Notes under the pieces: generated by a model
Databases searched by the model: none
Told to the model about the DNA's origin: nothing
The model's input: only the letters and a program-made list of their open reading frames with translations
Shown: positions 1 to 5,060 of the stretch, piece by piece
Layout of the letters: the number at the start of each line of letters is the position of its first letter
Numbering within the stretch: the stretch's first letter is position 1
Translations under genes and position numbers: made by a program
Assembly: GCA_934754975.1 (NCBI GenBank)
Contig: CAKVKI010000198.1
Coordinates: 1 to 5,060 of the forward strand
Direction: 5' to 3'
DNA from: an uncultured Alistipes sp.
GTDB lineage: Bacteria > Bacteroidota > Bacteroidia > Bacteroidales > Rikenellaceae
Length of the DNA stretch: 5,060 nt

Positions 1-2
1 CC

Positions 3-902
3 GGTATCGTGGCGCAGACGCGGCAGGACCGTACCTCGACCGTTATTCCCGGCGTGGCGATCGCCACGGCGCTGATGCCGCCCCTCTGTACGGCGGGATT
101 CGGCCTTGCCACGGGCCAGATAAAATTCTTTGTCGGGGCGTTCTACCTTTTCTTCATCAACTCGGTTTTCATCGCGCTGGCGACCTATGCCATGGTCCGC
201 TTCCTGAAGTACGAGAAGAACGCCTTTATCGACAAGGTGCGCGAACGCAACGTCAAACGCCTGATGATGGTTATTACGCTCCTGACTTTCATTCCGAGCG
301 TCATCATCGGGTTCCATATGGTCCGCGTCTCGCTGTTCGAAGCCGTGGCCGACAAATACGTCGCGCAGGTCTTCAAGTTTCCGCATACGCGCGTGATCGA
401 GTGCAACAAGCAGTATGCGCACGGCAAAAATCCGTCGCAGATCGAGTTGCTGCTCGTGGGAGAACCCATCGGCGACGAAGTGATCGAGAACGCCCGGGCG
501 CAGATGCGCAACTTCGGACTGGAAAAAGCCGAACTGGTGGTGCGCCAGGCCAACAAGACGGATGAAATAAATGTGGCGTCGCTGCAGCAGAGCTACCTCG
601 AACTGCTGGAGGAGAAGAACCGGCGCATCGGCGAAATGACGGCCCAGCTGAAACGCTACCGGGTTACGAACGTCGAGGTGGACGACATCTCGCGCGAAGT
701 GGGAGTCATGATGGAGAATATCAAGGCCATATCGCTGATGAAGGGCATTACGTTCGATGTCGCGGGCACGCCGCTCGATACGACCCTCGTATGCGTCGTT
801 ACGCCCAAGGTGCCCGCCGATTCGATCGACCGGACGACATTGGCCAGCTGGCTGAAAATACGCACCAAGGTGGATAACGTGAAACTTTTCGTCGAACCGT
901 AA
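3..902 (+). CDS. DUF389 family integral membrane protein (5'-truncated by window edge)
   Basis: This is the C-terminal 299 residues of a protein whose start lies left of the window; the reading frame is open to the window edge (codons GGT ATC GTG from position 3), so the GTG at 9 is an internal valine, not a start. The stretch IPGVAIATALMPPLCTAG (about residues 15-32 of the visible part), lying in a Gly/Ala/Pro-rich membrane segment, is the hallmark of the DUF389 uncharacterised hydrophobic domain. Two further membrane segments follow, at about residues 41-68 and 87-108, separated by a basic loop. The remaining ~190 residues are soluble: a mixed alpha/beta part, then a charged, probably coiled-coil helix near residues 192-218 (LEEKNRRIGEM region), then a final beta-rich part. 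The biochemical function of DUF389 proteins is not established, so none is assigned. The stop is 11 nt before the acyltransferase start, suggesting co-transcription. Family call is confident; role is unknown. Confidence 0.85.
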   Translation, partial: GIVAQTRQDRTSTVIPGVAIATALMPPLCTAGFGLATGQIKFFVGAFYLFFINSVFIALATYAMVRFLKYEKNAFIDKVRERNVKRLMMVITLLTFIPSVIIGFHMVRVSLFEAVADKYVAQVFKFPHTRVIECNKQYAHGKNPSQIELLLVGEPIGDEVIENARAQMRNFGLEKAELVVRQANKTDEINVASLQQSYLELLEEKNRRIGEMTAQLKRYRVTNVEVDDISREVGVMMENIKAISLMKGITFDVAGTPLDTTLVCVVTPKVPADSIDRTTLASWLKIRTKVDNVKLFVEP

Positions 903-913
903 CCGATTGCCGG

Positions 914-1834
914 ATGAAACGAGCTGAGCTGAATTTTGCACAGAAGGTATGGCTGGAGTCCCTGTGGCTCGGCGCCCGTTTCTTTGCCGTGCTGCCGTAC
1001 TGGTTCAAATATTACGTCGTCGAGAACCTGCTCTTTTTCATACTCTACTATTGCCTGCGTTACCGCATGAAGGTCGTGAAAAACAACCTGCGCAATTCGT
1101 TTCCGGAAAAGAGCGGAGAGGAATTGGCCGTCATCCGCCGGAATTTCTACCGGACGCTGGCCGAAATATTCGTCGATACGGTCAATATGGCCCATATGGG
1201 CGAAGAGAAGGCCCGCACGGTGCTGACAGTGAAAGGTCTCGACGAACATTACAAGGCCGTACACGGCCGCGACTGGATCGCCATGACAGCCCATTTCGGC
1301 TGTTGGGAGTATTGTTCCTACTGGGGGCTTTACGAACGCTCGCAGATGTTGGTGGCGGTGTATCATCCCCTGCGCAGCAAGGTGATGGAGCGGCTTTACC
1401 AGCGTTTGCGCAACTACGAAAATTCGATGACCGTGGCCATGAAGGATTCGCTGCGCTTCTACCTGCGCAACCGGGAGCGCGGCATTGACGGCAAAAACCT
1501 CGTCATGGGGCTTATCGCCGATCAGAATCCTCCGCGCCGCCCCGACAGCCACTGGTTCCGCTTCCTCAATCAGGATACGATTTTTTTCGACGGCGGGGAG
1601 AAACTGGCGCTGCGTTGCAACCTGCCGGTCTATTTCGTCCGGATGGACCGTTTGCAGCGGGGCCGTTACCGGATGTCGTTCGAGCTGATTTACGACGGAG
1701 AAGAGCCGGTGGACGAATACGAAATTACGGAACGTTACGTTAGGAAACTGGAAACAATGATTTGCGAACACCCGGAACTCTGGATGTGGTCGCACCGCCG
1801 CTGGAAACACAAACGTACAAATGCCGGTTGCTAA
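914..1834 (+). CDS. Lipid A biosynthesis (LpxL/HtrB-like) lysophospholipid acyltransferase
   Basis: A 306-residue acyltransferase of the LpxL/HtrB superfamily, which transfers a fatty acyl chain to a lipid A precursor at the cytoplasmic face of the inner membrane; about 300 residues is the family's usual length. An N-terminal hydrophobic stretch (about residues 34-48) would anchor it in the membrane. The catalytic HX4(D/E) motif is visible as H127-FGCW-E132 within TAHFGCWEY. A downstream block LIADQNPPR (200-208) and the C-terminal EHPELWMWSHRRWK (285-298) match conserved LpxL-type blocks, the last being a strong family signature. The ATG at 914 is 11 nt after the preceding stop; no clear Shine-Dalgarno is present, as is common in Bacteroidota. 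The 3' end overlaps the glycosyltransferase gene by 14 nt. The family is near certain. The acceptor is inferred: lipid A is likeliest, but another surface lipid cannot be excluded, so no gene symbol is given. Confidence 0.9.
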   Translation: MKRAELNFAQKVWLESLWLGARFFAVLPYWFKYYVVENLLFFILYYCLRYRMKVVKNNLRNSFPEKSGEELAVIRRNFYRTLAEIFVDTVNMAHMGEEKARTVLTVKGLDEHYKAVHGRDWIAMTAHFGCWEYCSYWGLYERSQMLVAVYHPLRSKVMERLYQRLRNYENSMTVAMKDSLRFYLRNRERGIDGKNLVMGLIADQNPPRRPDSHWFRFLNQDTIFFDGGEKLALRCNLPVYFVRMDRLQRGRYRMSFELIYDGEEPVDEYEITERYVRKLETMICEHPELWMWSHRRWKHKRTNAGC

Positions 1835-2834
1835 AATAGTCATACTCAATTGGAACGGCGCGGAACACCTGCGCCGTTTCCTGCCCAGTGTCATCGCTGC
1901 GGCTCCTGCCGATGTGGAGGTCGTGGTCGCCGACAACGGCTCGACGGACGATTCGCTGACGGTGCTGGCGACGGAATTTCCTTCCGTCAGGGCGCTGCGT
2001 CTCGATGTCAATTACGGTTTTGCCGGAGGGTATAACCGGGCTTTGGAGCAGGTCGAAGCGGACTATTATCTGCTGCTCAACTCCGACCTCGAGACGCCCG
2101 AAGGATGGCTCGCCCCGATCCTCGACGTGCTGGAGCGCGAACCCGACGTGGCCGTCGTTTCCCCGAAACTGATTTCGTGGGCGGATCGCACGAAATTCGA
2201 ATATGCAGGCGCTTCGGGCGGATTTATCGACTTTTTCGGTTATCCCTTCTGCCGGGGCCGCATCCTGAAACAGGTCGAGTCCGACGAGGGGCAGTACGAC
2301 GACGCCCGCGATGTTTTCTGGGTCAGCGGTGCCGCATTCTGCTGCCGGGCCGATGTTTTCCATGCGCTGGGCGGCTTTGATGCCGACTTTTTCGCCCACA
2401 TGGAGGAGATCGACCTCTGCTGGCGCATGCAGCTGGCCGGTTACCGGGTGCGGGTCGTGCCGCAGAGCAGGGTCTACCACCTCGGCGGCGGTACGCTCAC
2501 GACCGATTCGCCGACCAAAGTCTTTTACAACCACCGCAATAATCTTGCGATGCTCTATAAATGCTCCTCGTCCGTGCAGCGGGTCGTGGTCGCCGTCGTG
2601 CGCCCTGTCCTAGATCTGCTGGCGGCCCTGTCCTACCTGGTGCAGGGGCGGAGCGACAATTTCCGGGCGGTGTTTCGCGCATACCGCGATTTCCTGCGCT
2701 GGCACAGCGACCTGCCCCGCAAGCGGAAGGCGATCCGGCAGAACAGCAAAGGCTCGGCCACGGACAAGATTTACCGGGGTTCGGTGGTGCTGCGTTACCT
2801 TTTCGGCCGGAGGACTTTCGGTCGGATGATGTGA
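1821..2834 (+). CDS. Family 2 glycosyltransferase, WbbL/rhamnosyltransferase-like
   Basis: A 337-residue inverting GT-A fold glycosyltransferase (GT2; COG1216-like). Visible motifs in order: KIVILNWNG (5-13), the nucleotide-binding beginning; VADNGSTDDS (36-45); NYGFAGGYN (64-72), typical of the WbbL-like subgroup; LLLNSDLETPEGW (84-96), carrying the DxD-like NSD metal/nucleotide-sugar site; FWVSGAAFCCR (166-176); GGFDADFFAHMEEIDLCWR (184-202), containing the acidic catalytic-base region; and VYHLGGGTL (218-226). A hydrophobic segment around 253-276 and a basic C-terminus (298-331) suggest peripheral attachment to the inner membrane. Such enzymes transfer a sugar, often a deoxyhexose, from a nucleotide donor to a surface polysaccharide or lipid-linked acceptor; donor and acceptor cannot be read from the sequence. 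The ATG lies inside the acyltransferase's last codons, in another frame, so translation of the two is probably coupled. Family highly confident, pathway (LPS or other envelope glycan) inferred from the neighbour. Confidence 0.92.
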   Translation: MPVAKIVILNWNGAEHLRRFLPSVIAAAPADVEVVVADNGSTDDSLTVLATEFPSVRALRLDVNYGFAGGYNRALEQVEADYYLLLNSDLETPEGWLAPILDVLEREPDVAVVSPKLISWADRTKFEYAGASGGFIDFFGYPFCRGRILKQVESDEGQYDDARDVFWVSGAAFCCRADVFHALGGFDADFFAHMEEIDLCWRMQLAGYRVRVVPQSRVYHLGGGTLTTDSPTKVFYNHRNNLAMLYKCSSSVQRVVVAVVRPVLDLLAALSYLVQGRSDNFRAVFRAYRDFLRWHSDLPRKRKAIRQNSKGSATDKIYRGSVVLRYLFGRRTFGRMM

Positions 2835-2847
2835 GGGGTAAATTCGC

Positions 2848-2868
2848 AAAATCGGAAAAGTCCGTTTT
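2848..2868 (+). terminator. Weak hairpin with U-run between glycosyltransferase and regulator
   Basis: Positions 2848-2851 (AAAA) plus 2853-2856 (CGGA) pair with 2861-2864 (TCCG) plus 2865-2868 (TTTT), with T2852 bulged and an AAAG loop. An alternative fold pairs GGAAAA (2854-2859) with TTTTCC (2865-2870). Only four strong pairs are present in the first fold, so this is at most a weak terminator or attenuator for the upstream three-gene unit. The location, just after the glycosyltransferase stop, is suitable; function is inferred. Confidence 0.25.
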
Positions 2869-2880
2869 CCCGGCGGAGGA

Positions 2881-2888
2881 TACCTTTG
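2881..2888 (+). promoter_or_regulatory. Candidate Bacteroidota -7 promoter element (TACCTTTG)
   Basis: TACCTTTG exactly matches the Bacteroidota primary sigma -7 consensus TAnnTTTG and sits in the short gap before the regulator gene. No good -33 TTTG box is seen; the region about 20 nt upstream is TCCGTTTTCC. If used, transcription would begin roughly 7 nt after the element, at about 2895, leaving an almost leaderless mRNA for the ATG at 2897. A chance match is possible. Confidence 0.3.
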
Positions 2889-2896
2889 TCGCCGAG

Positions 2897-3760
2897 ATGA
2901 AGAACAAACCAGCCACGACAGCCGATTATCAGCGGCGGATCAACGTCGCCGTCGAATACATCCGGACCCATCTGGACGAAACGCTCGACCTGCGTACGCT
3001 GGCCGAGGTGTCGTCGTTTTCGCCCTGCCATTTCCACCGCATCGTTTCGGCCTTTCTGGGCGAGCCGCCGGGGGAGTTCATCGCCCGCACGCGCATCGAG
3101 ACGGCGGCACGCCTGCTGCTTTACTCCGATCTTCCGGTTTCGGAGATCGCCTACCGTGTGGGATATGACGCTCCGTCGTCGCTGACCAAGGCTTTCGGAC
3201 GGTTTTTCGGCATCTCGCCAAAAGAGTACCGAACCGCTAAAAACCTTCCGTCCATGACAACACGCATGCACTCCGACGCCGAAATCCGGCTGTCGAAACC
3301 CAAAATGCTGGAAATTCCCGAAAAAACCGTCGCTTATCTCCGTGCGCAGGGGAATTACAGTGAAGTCGATTACGGCGACTGCTTCGCCCGGCTCTGGCAA
3401 TACGTCAAAGAGCAGAAACTCTTCTCGGCGGGGATCGAAACCATCGTCGTTTACCACAACGATCCCGACATTTCGAAGTCCGGCGACCTGCGCTGCGACA
3501 TATGCCTGACGATTCCCAAAGGCCCGGTGGCTGTCGGTCCCGTGGGCGTCAAGACCATCGCCGGAGGCCGTTATGCGGTGTTCGTTTATACGGGACCTTA
3601 TGCCGGACTGGGCGGCGCTTATCACAAAATATTTCGTGAGTGGCTGCCCCAAAGCGGTTGTGAACTGCGCGACAGCCCCGGTTTCGAACGGTACCGCAAT
3701 AATCCCGACAGGGTTCCGGCGGAGAAGTTGAAAACGGAGATTTATATTCCCCTGAAATAG
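2897..3760 (+). CDS. AraC-type transcription regulator with C-terminal GyrI-like effector domain
   Basis: A 287-residue regulator built like the Rob/SoxS-type DNA-binding domain fused to a GyrI-like ligand domain. Residues about 14-112 hold two helix-turn-helix units: TLAEVSSFSPCHFHRIVSAF (34-53) and the highly conserved second unit around 80-111 (PVSEIAYRVGY ... FGRFFGISPKEYR). After a linker, residues about 134-287 form the GyrI-like/SOUL-type fold: PKMLEIPEKTVAYLRAQGNY at its start, CDICLTIP (200-207), YTGPYAGL (231-238), and the end FERYRNNP...LKTEIYIPL, where the glutamate E264 is in the position that typically contacts cationic or hydrophobic ligands in this family. The open frame extends far upstream into the glycosyltransferase gene, but homology begins just after the ATG at 2897, which is therefore the chosen start; a purine-rich GGCGGAGGA lies 16 nt upstream, rather far for a ribosome site. 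Members usually activate efflux or stress genes on binding a small molecule; no such target lies beside it, so the regulon is unknown. Confidence 0.92.
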   Translation: MKNKPATTADYQRRINVAVEYIRTHLDETLDLRTLAEVSSFSPCHFHRIVSAFLGEPPGEFIARTRIETAARLLLYSDLPVSEIAYRVGYDAPSSLTKAFGRFFGISPKEYRTAKNLPSMTTRMHSDAEIRLSKPKMLEIPEKTVAYLRAQGNYSEVDYGDCFARLWQYVKEQKLFSAGIETIVVYHNDPDISKSGDLRCDICLTIPKGPVAVGPVGVKTIAGGRYAVFVYTGPYAGLGGAYHKIFREWLPQSGCELRDSPGFERYRNNPDRVPAEKLKTEIYIPLK

Positions 3761-3774
3761 CGTTGAATGAAATG

Positions 3775-3806
3775 AACGAACCGCCCGGTCAGGCGGTTTG
3801 TTCGTT
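3775..3806. terminator. Hairpin between convergent genes, possible bidirectional terminator
   Basis: AACCGCC (3779-3785) pairs perfectly with GGCGGTT (3792-3798) around a 6-nt loop; AACG (3775-3778) can extend the stem with CGTT (3803-3806) across a 4-nt bulge. It spans the gap between the stops of the regulator (3760) and the kinase (3789) and includes the kinase's last codons. No long T-run follows on either strand, so it is an imperfect intrinsic terminator; the convergent setting is the main support. Confidence 0.4.
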
Positions 3807-5027
3807 GTCGACGCGTACCGATATGGGCAGGGTGAACCAGAATGTCGAGCCTTTGCCCACTTCCGATTCCACGCCGATCCGGCCGTTCAGCGCTTCGACG
3901 ATCGATTTGCAGATCGCCAGCCCGATTCCTATGCCCTGTTTATACGAGCCGGCTTTGGTGAAACGCCGGAACAGGTTGTTCATTTCGCTTGCGGAAATGC
4001 CGCATCCCGTGTCGCTTACGTAGAAATAGATCTCTTCGGTGCGGACTTCGAACCCGAAACGGATTTCGCCCCGGATCGTGAATTTGACCGCATTGGAAAG
4101 GAAATTGGAAATGACCTGAGACAGCCGCTTCCGGTCCGTCCGGATGTAGCATGAGGGGCATGAGCGGCAGAATTCGATCCGCACCCGGCTGTTCTGGATT
4201 TGTTTCATGCGCAAAGAGCCTTCCAGCTCCGCCAGCATGCTGTTCAGCTCGGTTTCGGCATATTTGTATTCGAGGGTTCCGGTTTCGATCTTCGACAGGT
4301 CGAGTATGTCCCGGACCATCTGCAGCAGCGCTTCGCCGTTGGAGCGGATGATGCGCACGTATTCCTGCTTCTCTTCGCGGGGAACGTCCGAGACCAGCAG
4401 TTCCGAGAATCCGATGATGGCGTTGAGCGGCGTGCGCAGTTCGTGGCTCGTGTTGGCGAGGAAAATCGACTTCATGCGGTCGGACTTCTCGGCGCGCTGG
4501 CGGGCGACGTTCAGCTCCTGCTGGGTGCGTTTCTGGGCGGTGATGTCGTGGACGGTGAGCAGCAGATGGCTCCTGCCGTCGATCTCCAGGCAGTTGCCCG
4601 TGACCGAAACCTCGCATTCGACGGTGGAAGTTTTGTCTTGGGAGGTATAGAGTACCATGGGCGCTTCCAGTCCCGAGAAATTCTGCCGCGTGCGGAGCGC
4701 TTCACCGATCGCCGCGCGCACGGGGCAGGTGGCGCACAGGTCGTGTTTGCCGCATTCGCCCGCGTCGTCGCCGTTTTTGCAGTGCAGCAGATTGCCGACT
4801 TTGGGCGGGACGGCGGCTTCTTCGGTGCCCGTCAGCATATAGTAGTTGGTCTGCAGGACGTTGAAATCGCTGTCGATCAGCAGGACGAATGCGTCTATGT
4901 TTTTGAGAATGAGTTCGACGATGCGGGCTTTTGCCGCGATCTCTTTTTGTACCCTGCGTGCCTTGACGACCAGCCACACGCATAATGCGACCAGTAATCC
5001 GACGCTTATAAATAATAATAGTGTCAT
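3789..5027 (-). CDS. Membrane-anchored PAS-domain sensor histidine kinase with Cys clusters
   Basis: A 412-residue histidine kinase. Residues 2-22 form one hydrophobic membrane segment, followed by a basic helix (23-42) with no periplasmic domain, so sensing is probably cytoplasmic or within the membrane. A PAS domain spans about 38-165; it contains C83, C92, C98 and C101 (C-x8-C-x5-C-x2-C, with CGKHDLCATCPVR at 92-104), a candidate metal, Fe-S or redox site. A coiled linker (165-185) leads to the HisKA domain with SHELRTP, phosphoacceptor H195. The ATPase domain has the N box (SQVISNFLSNAVKFT, N308/N312), G1 DTGCGI (339-344), F box LFRRF (352-356), G2 GIGIGL (365-370) and G3 GKGSTFWFTLP (391-401). 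C287, C290 and C293 precede the N box. There is no receiver domain and no response regulator in the window, so its partner is unknown. The ATG at 5027 is secure: an in-frame stop lies at 5037-5039. No Shine-Dalgarno or clear TAnnTTTG promoter is seen in the 33 nt available upstream. Confidence 0.93.
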   Translation of the reverse strand: MTLLLFISVGLLVALCVWLVVKARRVQKEIAAKARIVELILKNIDAFVLLIDSDFNVLQTNYYMLTGTEEAAVPPKVGNLLHCKNGDDAGECGKHDLCATCPVRAAIGEALRTRQNFSGLEAPMVLYTSQDKTSTVECEVSVTGNCLEIDGRSHLLLTVHDITAQKRTQQELNVARQRAEKSDRMKSIFLANTSHELRTPLNAIIGFSELLVSDVPREEKQEYVRIIRSNGEALLQMVRDILDLSKIETGTLEYKYAETELNSMLAELEGSLRMKQIQNSRVRIEFCRSCPSCYIRTDRKRLSQVISNFLSNAVKFTIRGEIRFGFEVRTEEIYFYVSDTGCGISASEMNNLFRRFTKAGSYKQGIGIGLAICKSIVEALNGRIGVESEVGKGSTFWFTLPISVRVDNEQTA

Positions 5028-5060
5028 AAGTGGGGATTATTGTGCCTGCCGGTTTTACAA

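Noticed and set aside
9..11. GTG as the start codon of the DUF389 gene
   Set aside because: The frame is open to the window edge and the residues around it are already inside the conserved membrane domain, so the gene is truncated by the window rather than starting here.
1285..1305. Acyltransferase motif ends in Glu (HX4E) rather than Asp, possibly a catalytic variant
   Set aside because: HX4E is an accepted form in LpxL-type enzymes, so it does not suggest loss of activity.
1580..1588. T-run in the acyltransferase gene as a possible phase-variable slippage site
   Set aside because: It is only 7 T long, encodes ordinary Ile-Phe-Phe codons in an intact frame, and is too short to be a convincing contingency tract.
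656..2011. Long open frame on the minus strand (451 codons) opposite the DUF389, acyltransferase and glycosyltransferase genes
   Set aside because: It runs across three genes with clear family motifs on the plus strand; its translation shows no recognisable domain and is His/Arg/Val-rich in the way antisense frames of G+C-rich genes are.
2561..2896. N-terminal extension of the regulator's reading frame back into the glycosyltransferase gene
   Set aside because: The extra 112 residues are Arg/Gly/Pro-rich, lie in another frame of the glycosyltransferase gene and precede the point where AraC homology begins; the ATG at 2897 is the proper start.
2795..3652. Minus-strand open frame of 285 codons opposite the AraC-GyrI regulator
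   Set aside because: Antisense shadow; the plus strand encodes a complete two-domain regulator, and the shadow has no coherent motif.
4200..4985. Plus-strand open frame of 261 codons opposite the histidine kinase
   Set aside because: The minus strand carries all kinase motifs in order; the shadow translation is low-complexity and has no domain signature.
1..5060. CRISPR array, insertion sequence, tRNA/rRNA gene or phage element
   Set aside because: No regularly spaced repeats, transposase or recombinase motifs, terminal inverted repeats or RNA-gene signatures were seen; nearly all the sequence is accounted for by five ordinary coding regions.

Overview
The window looks like a chromosomal stretch from a G+C-rich member of the Bacteroidales. 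An Alistipes-like Rikenellaceae genome is my best guess. The reasons are the G+C-rich coding sequence, the lack of convincing Shine-Dalgarno sequences before most starts, a perfect match to the Bacteroidota -7 promoter element (TAnnTTTG), and protein types typical of the group. The genus is an inference from composition and protein style; no marker gene is present.

Layout, left to right. (1) Positions 1-902, plus strand: the 3' part of a DUF389 membrane protein gene, cut by the left edge. (2) 914-1834, plus strand: a lipid A-type (LpxL/HtrB-like) acyltransferase, beginning 11 nt after the previous stop. (3) 1821-2834, plus strand: a WbbL-like family 2 glycosyltransferase whose start lies inside the end of the acyltransferase gene (14-nt overlap). 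(4) 2897-3760, plus strand: a transcription regulator with an N-terminal AraC-type DNA-binding domain and a C-terminal GyrI-like ligand-binding domain, after a 62-nt gap holding a weak hairpin and a promoter-like sequence. (5) 3789-5027, minus strand: a membrane-anchored PAS histidine kinase, convergent with the regulator. A hairpin in the 28-nt gap between their stop codons runs into the kinase's last codons. The final 33 nt are the start of the kinase's upstream region.

How the genes fit together. The first three are packed tightly enough to be one transcript. The acyltransferase and glycosyltransferase probably both act in making the cell-surface glycolipid (lipid A/LPS or a related glycoconjugate). 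The DUF389 protein is an inner-membrane protein of unknown role. The AraC-GyrI regulator and the kinase look like separate, independently controlled sensory genes; no response regulator, and no efflux pump or other obvious target of the regulator, is visible here.

I see no mobile element, CRISPR array, RNA gene or clear new multi-gene system. The most distinctive feature is a four-cysteine cluster in the kinase's PAS domain, followed by a second CxxCxxC cluster just before its ATP-binding domain.
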